A stretch of 64,000 nucleotides of DNA from Rubrivivax sp. (GCA_027485165.1 JAIXRN010000043.1:26312-90311); one strand, 5' to 3'. Shown: positions 12,001-18,728, numbered from the stretch's first letter. The notes: generated by a model not told the origin, from the letters alone. Numbers and translations: made by a program.

Positions 12001-15000
12001 GGCCGGTACTGCCAACCGCGACCTGGTGCTGGGCGGCGACGGCAACGACACCCTGGCCGGCGGCGCCAGCGCCGACTGGCTGTTTGGCGGTGCGGGTACC
12101 GACACGGTGGACTACAGCGCGTCGGCCAATGGCGTTTCGGTGAACCTGGCCTTGGCCACGGCCCAGACGGGCGGCACCGGCGATTCCGTGGGCGACATCC
12201 TGTCGGACATCGAAAACCTCATCGGCTCGGGCCAGAACGACACGATCTTCACCAGCTCGGCCGACAACACCATCCAGGCCGGTGGTGGCAACGACACCCT
12301 GTGGTGGAGCGCCATCGGTGCGACCGGGGTCGACACGCTGGACGGCGGGGCCGGCTACGACTACCTCAACTTCAACTTCAATGGCCAGAACGCCACCAGC
12401 CTGGTGTTTACATCGGGCACCACCGCGTCGGTCACGATTGCCGGCAGCGCCGCGACCGGGTCTGTCAGCAACGTCGAGTTCTTCGGCGGACAGTCCGGCA
12501 ACGACAACTGGAACTTGTCTGGCGCCGGCTACGGCATCGAGGCCGCTGCCAACACTGGGGGCGACACCATTGTCGGATCGGCCTACGCCGACAGCTTGCG
12601 CGGCCTGAGCATCTTCATCACCGACACCGGGCAGGACGGTAACGACAGCCTCAGCGGTGGCGGCGGCGGCGACGAGATCGAAGGCTATTCCGGCAACGAC
12701 GTGCTGAACGGCGATGCCGGCAACGACCGCTTGATTGGCGGCATGGGCAACGACACGCTGGACGGTGGGGCCGACACCGACACCGTCTACTACAACGCCT
12801 ACCGCCCCAACAACGCCAGCGTGGCCGCCAACCTGTCGCAGGTCAGCATCACCGACGGCGCCACCAGTGGCTGGTTCACCATCACCGACAGCCGCAGCGG
12901 CACCGCCGGCAACGGCACCGACACGCTGACCAACGTCGAAAGCCTGGTGTTCACCGACGTCACGCTGACGGTCGTGGCCGGCACAACGGGCAACGACAGC
13001 CTGGCGGGCACCGCCAACCAGGACGTGATGGTGGGCGGCGACGGCAACGACACCCTGGCCGGCAGTGCCGGCGCCGACTGGCTGTTTGGCGGCGCAGGCA
13101 ACGACACGCTGAGCTATGCCGCGTCGACGGCCGGTGTCAGCGTCAACCTGGCCACCAACACTGCCAGCGGCGGCGACGCCGCGGGCGACGTGATCAGCGG
13201 CTTCGAGAACCTGACGGGCGGCAGCGGCGATGACAATCTGACGGGCAACGCCGGCAACAACACCATCATCGGCGGGGCCGGGATCGACAGCATCACCGGT
13301 GGCGCCGGCGCCGACACGCTGGACGGCGGCACGGGCGGCACCGAGTTCGACACCGTGAACATCACCACGTCGAACACCAGCGGCGTCACCGTCAACCAGG
13401 CCACGGGGGTCCATGTCGGCAGCGATGTGGCGGGCGACGTGATGACGAACTTCGAGAACGTCAACTTCACCGACTACGACGACGTGTTCACCAATGGCGA
13501 AGTGGCCGGCAGCGTCATCGGGCAGGTCTTCATGGGCGCGGGTAACGATGTCTTCAACGGCAGCAATGCCTTTAACGAAATCGTCACGGGCATGGCCGGC
13601 AACGACACCCTGTACGGCAACGGCGGCAACGACGCGCTGAATGGCGGCGAAGGCAATGACCTTCTCGACGGCGGCGCAGGCAATGACACGGCCAACTACA
13701 CCACGTCATGGGCCACTGGGGGCGGCGCAGCCGCGAGTACAGCCTTCACCTTCGCACTGGACGGCAGCGAGCGGCTGACCGCCACCGACACCCGCGCGGG
13801 TGCCAACGCCGGCACCGATACGCTGGTCAACATGGAACGCGTCCAGTTCACTGACGCGACGCTCGGCATTGCCAGCGGCACCGGCGGCAACGACAGCCTG
13901 GCCGGCACGGCCAGCCGCGACATCCAGGTGGGCGCTGCCGGGGACGACACGCTGGCCGGCAGCGCCAGCGCCGACTGGCTGCTGGGCGGCACGGGCACCG
14001 ACACGGCGGACTACAGCGCCTCTTCTGCTGGTGTGACGGTGAACCTGGGCCTGGCCACGGCGCAGACCGGCGGCACAGGCGACTCGCTGGGCGACATCCT
14101 GATCGGTATTGAGAACGTCACCGGCTCACTGACGGCAGCCAACACGCTGACGGGCAACGCCAGTGCCAACGTGCTGACAGGGGGCAACCTGGCCGACGTC
14201 ATCAACGCCAGCACCGGCGACACCGTTTCTGCCGGTGGGGGCGACGACCAGGTGTTCGTGGCGGGCGCCATCACATCGGCCGACGGTGGCGGCGGCACCC
14301 TGGACCGCCTGGTCTACGGCAGCACTGGCAGCTTCAGCGCCAGCCTGACCAGCAACACCGCCACGGTAGGCGGTGCAAGCTTCAGCATCACCGGCTTTGA
14401 AATGCTGGTGGGCGCTGCTGGCAATGACACCCTGACCGGCGGCAGCGGTGCGTTCCGCCTGGCGGGCGCGGCCAACGATGACGTGCTCACGGGTGGCTCG
14501 GGCGACGAGCGCTTCTACGGCGGAACCGGCAACGACAGCATCGACGGCGGCAGCGGCAGCGACGTCGCGTGTTACGACGGCGCCACCAGCAGCATCGCCA
14601 CCACTTTGTCGCAGGTCAGCTTTTCGGGCGGCAGCGATGCCAGCTTGGTGGTCACCGACAGCCGTGTGGGTGGTGCCGGCAACGGCACCGACACCGTAAT
14701 CCATGTCGAGAGCCTGGTGTTCACCGACGCCACGCTGGCGGTGGTGCAAGGCTCCGCCGGCAACGACAGCCTGGCCGGCACTGGCAGCCGCGACGTGCTG
14801 GTGGGCGGTGACGGCGACGACACCCTGGCAGGTGCAGGCGGTGGCGACTGGCTGCTGGCCGGCAGCGGCAACGACACGATGGCCGCTGCCGACGTGGCGG
14901 CGCTGGCGCAGGCCGACGGCGGCGCCGGCAGCGACATCCTGCAGTTCACCGCCGTGGGCGGTGCCTTCGACATCACCACGCTGCTGGGTGTGGCCATGGA

Positions 15001-15274
15001 CATCGAAGTGCTGGACGTGCGCAACGCGTCGGCCGGCACCGTGTCGCTGACGGCGGCGGCGCTGCAGGGCATCACCGATGCCAACGACACGCTGACGCTG
15101 CGGCTGGACAACGGCGACATGTTCCAGGTGGCCGATGGCGGCAGTACCCAGGAACTGACGAGCGGCGTGGACGCCTTCGGCAACAACTACGCCACCTATG
15201 CCGTGTGGGCCAGCGCCGATCAGGGCCCGCCGCCGGCAGCGTCGCTGACCGTGGTCTGGGGGCCGGGCGGCTGA
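2..15274 (+). CDS. Giant RTX-type repeat adhesin, 5' partial
   Basis: The frame is open from the window edge, and the first residues already match the middle of a repeat, so the N-terminus is missing; at least 5,090 residues remain. Seen in order: 25 units of 79 residues (275-6199), shorter irregular units to about 8520, two carbohydrate-binding-like beta modules (about 8531-9260), more RTX nonapeptides, a LamG-like module (about 9830-10516), and five longer modules carrying an 'SLVFTD'-like core (11083-14890). Glycine/aspartate nonapeptides (GGxGxDxLx) occur throughout and should bind calcium outside the cell. The last 130 residues fit the C-terminal target domain of LapA/BapA-type type I substrates: a GSDILQF block, an 'IEVLDV' strand, an NDTLTL strand and a late 'FGNNYATY' segment. 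The exporter genes follow directly. Role as a cell-surface or biofilm adhesin is inferred. No enzymatic domain is visible in this portion. Confidence 0.9.
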   Translation, partial: RSAQAVNVNIAARRATGGDAEGDTLDSIEGAFGSAQDDTLLGDNAANRLSGADGNDRIEGEAGNDEIDGGAGDDVLVGGQGGDRIEGGAGVDTLLYSAATRAISVRLDGGASTGGDAEGDVVTGVENLVATAYDDRVVGNASANRLEGGLGDDVLEGAAGADALLGGEGIDTASYSEARAGVAASLAAGVGSAGDAAGDSFQSIEHLLGSAHADSLVGDTGANRLAGAAGDDVLDGREGADTLAGDAGNDTASYASSDAAVVVNLATGLVQGGHAQGDVLESIESLVGSVLADTLAGDAQANRLEGNDGDDLLSGAAGADTLIGGAGRDRASYAGSGQAVDVNLAAGTGRGGDAEGDRLASVEDLEGSASGDTLVGDANANLLDGANGDDLLEGGAGADTLRGGEGNDTAAYSSATLGVQASLANARSNTGDAAGDSYTSIENLLGSALADTLVGDAGANRLDGDAGNDWLEGGTGADRLLGGTGSDTASYAGSEAGVAVSLADNSAAGGDAEGDTLVGIENLAGSALADSLSGDANANRLDGGQGDDLLQGGAGADTLLGGSGTDTASYVGSTLGVAVHLGNRSASGGDAEGDLLSGIENLLGSSGNDSLAGDAAANRLDAGAGDDLLEGGLGADTLQGGAGNDTASYAASSAGVNVDLKAGTANGGDATGDTLAGIENLVGSALADSLTGDDSDNRLVGAAGNDLLQGGAGADLLDGGSGTDTASYAASASAVAVHLGRGSATGGDAEGDSLLLVENLLGSAQADSLGGNAEANRLEGAAGDDLLEGEGGADALLGGSGSDTASYAGSDSAVAIDLQAGTAEGGHAQGDSLDSIENLLGSTGSDSLRGNAAANRLRGGEGNDVLEGRAGADTLEGGGGSDTASYASSGAGVRVDLASGTGSGGDAEGDTLLAVQNLTGSALADALLGDGVVNRLEGGAGDDVLEGAGGADALLGGSGTDTASYAGSSVGVSVNLLTGQMQGGDADGDTLQGIENLLGSALADRLTGDAGTNLLDGGAGDDLLAGGAGGDDLRGGLGSDTASYAGSALAVVVDLASSSASGGDAQGDTLNSIESVLGSAADDTLRGDASANRLDGSDGNDLLEGRGGADVLAGGLGLDTASYAASASAVNVNLEAGSGSGGDAQGDSLSEVENLLGSVHDDSLTGNAAANQLSGGGGNDLLEGGAGADSISGGTGIDTASYASSGSAVQVDLEAGTASGGDAQGDVLSGVENLAGSAQADVLTGDSAANLLAGGGGNDLLTGGAGADSLQGGAGIDTASYAASTSGVSVNLRSGTGAGGDAEGDTLASIENLVGSALADSLVGDGGANALQGGGGNDLLEGASGADSLIGGSGTDTASYASSTDAVAVSLATGLGSAGDADGDTLQGIENLLGGSAGDTLVGNSGSNQIDGALGDDTLEGGAGADALLGGGGTDTASYASSADAVRVSLAAGTATGGDAEGDSLANVENLLGSARNDELAGDAGNNRLDGGAGDDLLEGGAGADTLAGSDGTDTATYAASAAGVAVHLGTGVGSGGDAEGDRLSGIERLVGSALADTLTGNAQSNRLDGGSGSDLLEGGAGADALLGGGGNDTASYAGSDAGVNVSLASGLGSGGDAEGDTLAAIENLTGSTLADTLAGDAQNNVLDGGQGDDVLQGGAGADELRGGQGSDLASYAGSSQAVEVDLAAGSASGGDATGDILTSIEGAVGSALADTLRGDANANTLVGGQGNDLLEGRGGADTLDGGDGVDTASYAASSGSVVVRLDGSLGSGGDAEGDRLLGIENVLGSDAADTIVGNAADNLLQGGQGDDVLQGGAGADTLQGGGGSDTASYAGSGGAVNIDLALATATGGDAAGDTLQDIENLVGSAFGDTLTGTSDANALTGGDGNDLLTVGAGADLLSGGAGTDTASYSSSNAGVSIDLGAGSASGGDAAGDQLSQIENLTGSVFNDTLVGSGVANLINAGNGNDLVQGGAGGDTLAGGAGTDTLSYSQSAEGVAVNLALASASGGDAEGDTISEFENIVGSAAADTLVGDSQANLLQGGQGDDRLSGGEGADTLQGGAGTDWAEYRSSSAGVTIDLQAGTASGGDADGDGLADIESLAGSEAADNLTGSAANNSLFGWGGNDTLAGGDGTDTLNGGAGNDTLAGGSGGDTLTGGDGTDTASYAQSGAGVTVDLRLAGQQLSAGDAAGDVLSGIENIVGSVQADTLTGNEAANRLDGGQGDDVLEGGAGADALLGGTSGTDTASYAGAAAGLTASLWNASLNTGDAEGDSYNSIENLTGTAFDDTLAGNAGANRLDGGTDGTDTASYADSDSAVNVNLATGLGGGGHAQGDTLVGIDNLVGSSFDDTLTGNAGSNVFVGGAGADALDGAGGVDTLDYSASTAGVALDLATAGSVASGGHAQGDVLTNFENVIGSAGDDLFVAGAAVNRLDGRGGSNTVSYTASTAAVNVNLQTGATSGGHAQGDVLLAIQNIIGSAQADTLTGDAGNNRIAGGAGADTLQGGGGTDTLDYSASADAVAVNLATGSATGGDAAGDVFSGFANVIGSSGNDSFFGNGVANAFAGGAGTDLVSYAGSTAGVVLHLANGGTGGDAAGDSYSGIEHLQGSAYNDSITGDDNANILAGGAGSDTLMGGGGTDTLDYSGSSAGVMVDLSIAGTQTASFGDAQGDSISDFENVWGGVGNNRLTGGASTALLRGGAGHDLITQGVATSGTVTLDGGNGNDTLVKSVGGFGANIVGGAGIDTLSYANSSWSSSGATVNLLTQTASGGMAAGDSVSGIENVVGTASDDTITGDANANRLSGGSGNDTIDGDAGADWISGGAGADTLNGGADDNTLSYDSNLARNGNFSSTVNWTTSSGVSIANGQADVNNATLMLSQGAELSLGTTYFVSLDYVKTAGNAIRLGNSETIGTNIFYTSPTLANGAGSLATSFTATQSQLSIGAQGSGFSGSIDNVFIAPLSTSLATNAGFDTAAGWTTYSGVSISGGRVNASAAAMIVSQDMGLVVGQTYSLTFNYSFTAGMNLRVANSDINAVRVVDTFNANDGNTSRTVTFTATGSKLSIQADSQFFTGSIDNLYIRAVAPSSAAVNVNLLTGSTSGGDAEGDVISNFQNLEGTGSHDTLTGNGAANLITGNAGDDTLDGGAGDDMLDGGAGNDVLIGSAGADQLMGSSGTDTASYASATTGVQASLRTPASNTGDAAGDSYTSIENLAGSSNNDTLEGDANANTVDGGGGDDVILGANGGRDTLVGNTGNDTVDYSAAGSGVTAQLGAGAITNGLLAAFNFSGASGSTVASVAGSASGATVTLGTYGAWGAGQAGQGAGLQINGAGQSSASSSAAISGVSFGSAVTVSMDVRMDNAANFASNEKLFEFSNGTNTSVDYLLVMRQGGTDRLLLQAGSSGWTTGNVTTATGTIKPGAWMNVTVTIDATTARIYVDGTLAGSATGSYNVADVARTNMFLGRSSWGGLDPLMNGAIDDVAIYNRVLTATEVAQLATQGASPFVQDSISSTENLAGSASADSLVGDGIANVLSGNQGDDFLNGLAGNDSLNGGDGNDTLLGGAGADALDGGSGSNAASYADSAAAVVASLSTPAVNTGEAAGDSYTNIQNLIGTRFNDTLTGDANANVIYGGAGNDSIDGAGGTDTVDYSAALGGNVPGASTHFTLTSTDGSTLVVTDTRNGTNGADTLVNVERLQFTDGTRTVVPGASSDDTFIATPVAEIFVGGPGTDTVDYSAATTSIGVSLTPGAWGIVSTNSGTLAEGDSFVGIERIIGALNQTNTIVGSFGNDTLVGGNLDDDIRVLYGADTVQAGGGNDLVAVGGYGAQSFNGSNWDGGSGGDRLFFSGSGWAWTLNLATGAGSYGGGAGTFTATNFEQVIGDGLNDSLTAVGLSVGVTLRGWGGDDTITGGSVGDNLSGGTGNDAIDGGTGADTAYYNSSFSSVAANIASISFTNTSGVVLTLADATLNGNGTDTLVNVESLVFSDATVGVVQGTSGNDTLAGTANRDLVLGGDGNDTLAGGASADWLFGGAGTDTVDYSASANGVSVNLALATAQTGGTGDSVGDILSDIENLIGSGQNDTIFTSSADNTIQAGGGNDTLWWSAIGATGVDTLDGGAGYDYLNFNFNGQNATSLVFTSGTTASVTIAGSAATGSVSNVEFFGGQSGNDNWNLSGAGYGIEAAANTGGDTIVGSAYADSLRGLSIFITDTGQDGNDSLSGGGGGDEIEGYSGNDVLNGDAGNDRLIGGMGNDTLDGGADTDTVYYNAYRPNNASVAANLSQVSITDGATSGWFTITDSRSGTAGNGTDTLTNVESLVFTDVTLTVVAGTTGNDSLAGTANQDVMVGGDGNDTLAGSAGADWLFGGAGNDTLSYAASTAGVSVNLATNTASGGDAAGDVISGFENLTGGSGDDNLTGNAGNNTIIGGAGIDSITGGAGADTLDGGTGGTEFDTVNITTSNTSGVTVNQATGVHVGSDVAGDVMTNFENVNFTDYDDVFTNGEVAGSVIGQVFMGAGNDVFNGSNAFNEIVTGMAGNDTLYGNGGNDALNGGEGNDLLDGGAGNDTANYTTSWATGGGAAASTAFTFALDGSERLTATDTRAGANAGTDTLVNMERVQFTDATLGIASGTGGNDSLAGTASRDIQVGAAGDDTLAGSASADWLLGGTGTDTADYSASSAGVTVNLGLATAQTGGTGDSLGDILIGIENVTGSLTAANTLTGNASANVLTGGNLADVINASTGDTVSAGGGDDQVFVAGAITSADGGGGTLDRLVYGSTGSFSASLTSNTATVGGASFSITGFEMLVGAAGNDTLTGGSGAFRLAGAANDDVLTGGSGDERFYGGTGNDSIDGGSGSDVACYDGATSSIATTLSQVSFSGGSDASLVVTDSRVGGAGNGTDTVIHVESLVFTDATLAVVQGSAGNDSLAGTGSRDVLVGGDGDDTLAGAGGGDWLLAGSGNDTMAAADVAALAQADGGAGSDILQFTAVGGAFDITTLLGVAMDIEVLDVRNASAGTVSLTAAALQGITDANDTLTLRLDNGDMFQVADGGSTQELTSGVDAFGNNYATYAVWASADQGPPPAASLTVVWGPGG
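275..6199 (+). repeat. 25 tandem 237-bp (79-aa) RTX units
   Basis: Every unit is exactly 237 bases and begins at a DTASYA-like motif (GAC at 275, 512, 749 and so on). The unit pattern is DTASYAxS, then a VxVxL strand, a GGDAxGD turn, IENLxGS, ADxLxGD, ANRL, and two or three GGxGxDxL nonapeptides. Units differ by many substitutions but by no insertion or deletion until 6200, where unit length becomes variable. Constant length with diverged sequence suggests an old array under structural constraint rather than recent duplication. Confidence 0.93.
8531..9260 (+). other. Tandem carbohydrate-binding-like modules in the adhesin
   Basis: Two consecutive segments of about 120 residues interrupt the RTX repeats. 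Each starts with an 'NGNF' or 'NAGF' type motif plus a conserved tryptophan, has a central 'YxxSLxY' or 'YSLTFNY' strand, and ends 'GSIDNVFI' or 'GSIDNLYI'. This layout matches CenC-type (CBM4/9-like) beta-sandwich domains. Ligand specificity cannot be read from sequence. Confidence 0.6.
9830..10516 (+). other. LamG-like (concanavalin fold) module in the adhesin
   Basis: About 225 residues with the LamG/pentraxin-like signature: 'LLAAFNF' first strand, 'VSMDVRM', 'WMNVTVTID', 'ARIYVDGTLAG', 'MFLGRSSWGG' and a closing 'GAIDDVAIYNRVLT'. Such jellyroll domains commonly bind glycans or extracellular matrix. It is inserted between RTX segments and keeps the reading frame. Confidence 0.8.
11083..14890 (+). 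repeat. Five long C-terminal adhesin modules
   Basis: A core of 'VESLVFTDATL', then a short linker, GNDSLAGTA, RDVLVGGDG and 'ADWLFGGAG' recurs near 11086, 11938, 12938, 13837 and 14708. Spacing is therefore roughly 850-1000 bases, unlike the rigid 237-base ladder of the N-terminal part. Copies differ in length and carry different inserts. Confidence 0.75.
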
Positions 15275-15280
15275 ACCCCA

Positions 15281-15305
15281 GGGCCCGGTGCTGCGCGCCG
15301 GGCCC
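15281..15305 (+). terminator. GC hairpin after adhesin stop, no T-tract
   Basis: A perfect 8-bp inverted repeat (GGGCCCGG at 15281-15288, CCGGGCCC at 15298-15305, 9-base loop) begins 7 bases after the adhesin stop. No T-run follows, so it is more likely an attenuating or mRNA-stabilising hairpin than a full terminator. The 174-base gap 15275-15448 holds nothing else I can support. Confidence 0.45.
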
Positions 15306-15448
15306 CGCACCGCCCAGGGCTTGGCGGGCCGCGGCAGGCCTGCTGGCGCAGGACTGGGCGGTTTCGAGCCCGCTTTTCCGCGGCCAGCGGGGCCCGGCCT
15401 TCGCCAACATCCTGGCATGGCTGTTTTCCGCTTTCCCTTTCGCGTGGC

Positions 15449-17224
15449 ATGAACCTGTCGCTGCGCCTATTCCTGCGCGCCAACCGCCGGCATCTGGGCG
15501 AACTGGCGCTGGCCGGGTTGCTGGTGAACGCGCTGGCGCTGGCGCTGCCGGTGTTTTCGCTGCTGGTGTACGACAAGGCGGTGGGCAACCGCATCCACGA
15601 CACGCTCTGGGCGCTGGCCCTGGGGGTGACGCTGGCCTTTGCGATGGAACTGCTGGTGCGACTGGCACGCGTGCTGATCCTCGAGCATGCCGCGGCACGC
15701 TGGGATGCCAACCTGGACGAACGCCTGCTGCGCGGCGTGCTGGCGGCGCCGCTGGCGCAAGCCCTGCCAGTGGGCCAGGTGCTGACGCGCTACCGCGACG
15801 TGGGCGTGTCGCGCGACGTGCTGTCTTCGCAGCAGCTGTTGCCCTTGGGCGATGTGCCGTTTGCGCTGCTGTTCGCGCTGGCCTTGTGGGTGGTGGCCGG
15901 GCCCCTGGTGCTGGTGCCATTGGCCGTGGGCGCCCTGCTGCTGGGGCTGACGCTGTGGCTGCACCAGGCCGGGCAGCAGCGCACGCTGGCCGCCAACCGC
16001 GCCCATGGGCAGAAGATGCAGGTGCTGGTGGACCTGCTGCTGGCCCGCGACAGCCTGGCCGCGCGCGGAGCGGCCGCGCAGGTGCAGGCCGACTTCCGCC
16101 GGCCGGCGCTGGCCGGGGCGCGCGCATCGGCCCGGGCCCGTGTGTGGGCGCAGTTCTCGCAGCAGGCCGTGCCTTTCGGGCTGGGGGCCACCACGGTGGG
16201 GCTGCTGGTGGCCGGTGTCTACCGCATCGAAGCGCAGGCGCTGTCGGTGGGTGGGCTGATCGCAGCCACGATGATCGGCGGGCGGTTGGTGGCGGTGCTG
16301 GCGGCGGTGGCGCCGGTGCTGGCGCGCTGGTCAGAATTCAGGCTGGCGCTGGACAAGCTGCGCGCCGACATCGATCTTGACGCTGCGGCACCGGCTGAAG
16401 GCCAGGCGCTGGACGCGGCCACGCAAGCGGCCTTCCTGGCCGCCGGGGTGCGGCTGGACCAGTTGGGCTGCCGGTTCCCGGGCCAGGACAGGCCGGTGCT
16501 GGACGGGCTGACCCTGCAGCTGCAGGCCGGCGAACTGGTGGCGGTGGTGGGCGCTTCTGGCGCGGGCAAGTCCAGCCTGCTGCGCCTGTTGGCCGGCCAG
16601 CAGGCGCATGACCGCGGCGAACTGGCCGTGGCTGGCGACCGCATCGACGGTGAAACCGCGCGCCGCCGGCTGGCCGCGCTGGCGGTGCGCAAGCCGCAGG
16701 ACCCGGTGTTCATGCCGGGCCCGGTGCGGGCCATCGTCGCGCCCGAAGGCGCCGAAGACACGTCGGTGCTGGCTGCGCTGCGGCATGCCGGCCTGGGCCC
16801 GGCGCTGGACCGCGGTGAACTGGGGCTGAACACGCTAGTCGGCAGCGCGGGCCAGGGCTTGTCGGGCGGCCAGCGGCAGATGCTGGCGCTGGCCCGCGCC
16901 CTGCACGCGCGCACCCCGCTGCTGCTGCTGGACGAACCCACCAACGGCCTGGACCGCCAGGCCCAGGACGCGCTGCTGGCGCACCTGCTGTCGCGCCCGG
17001 CCGGGCGCTGCACGCTGGTGGCCACGCACGCCGCTGAATTCATCCAGCGCTGCGACCGCGTGCTGGTGCTGGACCGCGGCCGTCTGGTGGCCGACGCGCC
17101 GCCTTCACGGCTGATGCCCTCATCCGCTGCACCCGCTGTACCCGCTGCATCCGCTGCATCCGCCACACCCGCGGCCCCGCCGCGCCCCATCGGCCCTGTG
17201 GCGATGGAGCCCGCACATGCCTAG
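15449..17224 (+). CDS. Type I secretion ABC transporter (permease-ATPase fusion)
   Basis: 591 residues. An N-terminal membrane domain with about six hydrophobic segments (residues ~18-300) is fused to a nucleotide-binding domain: Walker A GASGAGKSS near residue 367, signature LSGGQRQ near 471, Walker B LLLLDEP near 490. It is expected in the inner membrane, driving export of the adjacent giant RTX protein with the HlyD- and TolC-like partners. It starts directly with the membrane domain, so the N-terminal C39-like domain of HlyB and LapB is absent. The C-terminus after the ATPase domain is an Ala/Pro-rich tail from a 9-base repeat. No clear ribosome-binding site precedes ATG 15449, which may depend on translation from upstream. 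The stop overlaps the next gene by 8 bases. Confidence 0.92.
   Translation: MNLSLRLFLRANRRHLGELALAGLLVNALALALPVFSLLVYDKAVGNRIHDTLWALALGVTLAFAMELLVRLARVLILEHAAARWDANLDERLLRGVLAAPLAQALPVGQVLTRYRDVGVSRDVLSSQQLLPLGDVPFALLFALALWVVAGPLVLVPLAVGALLLGLTLWLHQAGQQRTLAANRAHGQKMQVLVDLLLARDSLAARGAAAQVQADFRRPALAGARASARARVWAQFSQQAVPFGLGATTVGLLVAGVYRIEAQALSVGGLIAATMIGGRLVAVLAAVAPVLARWSEFRLALDKLRADIDLDAAAPAEGQALDAATQAAFLAAGVRLDQLGCRFPGQDRPVLDGLTLQLQAGELVAVVGASGAGKSSLLRLLAGQQAHDRGELAVAGDRIDGETARRRLAALAVRKPQDPVFMPGPVRAIVAPEGAEDTSVLAALRHAGLGPALDRGELGLNTLVGSAGQGLSGGQRQMLALARALHARTPLLLLDEPTNGLDRQAQDALLAHLLSRPAGRCTLVATHAAEFIQRCDRVLVLDRGRLVADAPPSRLMPSSAAPAVPAASAASATPAAPPRPIGPVAMEPAHA
17122..17166 (+). repeat. 9-bp minisatellite in ABC transporter 3' end
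   Basis: About five copies of an (A)YCCGCTGC-like nonamer encode an Ala/Ser/Pro/Val tail beyond the ATPase domain. The 9-base period keeps the frame whatever the copy number, so length variation would be tolerated. Confidence 0.75.
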
Positions 17225-18659
17225 ACAAGCTGCCCTGAACACCCTGAACGCCTTGGCCCTGAGCCTGGCCGCTGCCGCCATGGCCTGGCCGTCGTGTGCC
17301 CAGACCCAGACCCAGCCGCCCACCCCGACCGTGGCAGCGCTGCCTGAACTGCTGGGCGTGCCGGCGCGGCTGCCCCTGGTGGAAGCAGGTGCGGCCCCCG
17401 CCGACGCGGCCCCTGGGGCTGCTGCCCCACCCGGCCCGCCGCTGCTGTCGCTGCGCGGCGCCGCGCTGCTGACGCTGGCCCAGAGCCCCGACGTGCGCGC
17501 TGCGCGCTACCGCGCCGAGAGCTTCTTCCACAACCAGCGCGCGGCCCGGGGTGCGCTGCTGCCGCGGCTGGACCTGCGCCATGCCCAGGGCCGTGGCGAG
17601 CAGGGCAGCATCGACCCCGCGCCGCAGAACGAACGCGTCGACGCCCAGGCCACGCTGCGCCAGGCGCTGTTCGACGCCCCGGCCTACACCGAATGGCGGC
17701 GCCAGGGCCAGCTGATCCAGGCCGCTGAATTGCAGCTGGACAGCGCTGGTTCGGAAGCGCTGCTGGAAGCGGCCGGTGCCTATGTGGCGGTGCTGCAGTC
17801 TGGCCTGGCCCTGCAGTTGGGCGCCGACTACCAGGCCCTGCTGGACGAACTGCTGCGCTACGTGAGCGAGCGCGCTGCCGCCGGCGGCACCAGCAATGCC
17901 GACCGCGACCGCGTGCGCGCGCGCGTGGCCAATGTGCGCGGCAGCCTGTCGGACAGCCGCGCTGCGCTGGACGTGGCACTGCGCCAGGTGGAACGGCTGA
18001 CAGGCCTGACCCCGGCCCAGCTGGACTTGATGGATGCCGTGCCGCTGGAGCTGCCCGCTGACGTGCAGGCCGCCAGCAGCCAGGCCAGTGCCGTCAACCC
18101 CGCGCTGCGTGCCAGCCGGGTGGAAGCCGACGCGGTGCAGGAAGAGCGCCGCGCGATCCGCCGCCGCGACTGGCCGCGCGTGGAACTGGAGGTGTCGCAT
18201 GCCAGCAACCGCAACAGCGCCGGCACCATCGGCCAGCAGTACGACACGAAGGTGATGGTGGTGGTGTCGGTGTCGCTGTTGAACGGCGGTACCGACCACG
18301 CCCAGGCCAGCGCGGCCGCGGCGCGCGGCATGGAACTGCAGGCCCGCACCGAGCGCGTCGAACGCCGGCTGCGCCAGGAACTGGACAGCGCCTACAGCAA
18401 CCTGGCAGCAGGGCGTGCGCGCTTTCAGAGCGTGCGCGACGAGCTGGACAACAACCGCCGTGTCGTCGAAGCCTTCCGTGCCCAGATGGTGGGCGGCACA
18501 CGCCCGCTGCTGGACATGCTGGACGCCTACCAGCGGCTGCACCAGAGCCGTCTGGACCTGGTGCAGGTGGTGGCATCCGTCACCCTGGCCGAGTGGCGCG
18601 TGGCGCATCTCAGCGGCAGCCTGCGCGGCGCACTGGGCCTGGCCGGGCCCCTGCGCTGA
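17217..18659 (+). CDS. TolC-family outer membrane efflux protein
   Basis: 480 residues with a signal peptide (hydrophobic stretch, then SCAQ near residue 28), a Pro/Ala-rich linker, and a body of long amphipathic helices typical of the outer-membrane efflux family. Two similar halves are visible (around 'LLTLAQSPDVRAARYRAES' and 'AVNPALRASRVEAD'), as in TolC. It should form the outer-membrane channel of the type I exporter. ATG 17217 lies inside the end of the ABC gene, indicating translational coupling. Confidence 0.9.
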   Translation: MPRQAALNTLNALALSLAAAAMAWPSCAQTQTQPPTPTVAALPELLGVPARLPLVEAGAAPADAAPGAAAPPGPPLLSLRGAALLTLAQSPDVRAARYRAESFFHNQRAARGALLPRLDLRHAQGRGEQGSIDPAPQNERVDAQATLRQALFDAPAYTEWRRQGQLIQAAELQLDSAGSEALLEAAGAYVAVLQSGLALQLGADYQALLDELLRYVSERAAAGGTSNADRDRVRARVANVRGSLSDSRAALDVALRQVERLTGLTPAQLDLMDAVPLELPADVQAASSQASAVNPALRASRVEADAVQEERRAIRRRDWPRVELEVSHASNRNSAGTIGQQYDTKVMVVVSVSLLNGGTDHAQASAAAARGMELQARTERVERRLRQELDSAYSNLAAGRARFQSVRDELDNNRRVVEAFRAQMVGGTRPLLDMLDAYQRLHQSRLDLVQVVASVTLAEWRVAHLSGSLRGALGLAGPLR

Positions 18660-18728
18660 CAGCCCGGGCGGCACAGCCAGCACAGCTCAACAACCACAAC
18701 ACAACTACGACAGTACAGGGGTCAACAC

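Noticed and set aside
15275..15448. A short gene in the gap after the adhesin
   Set aside because: Open frames here lack a ribosome site and recognisable sequence; they run into the ABC gene out of frame.
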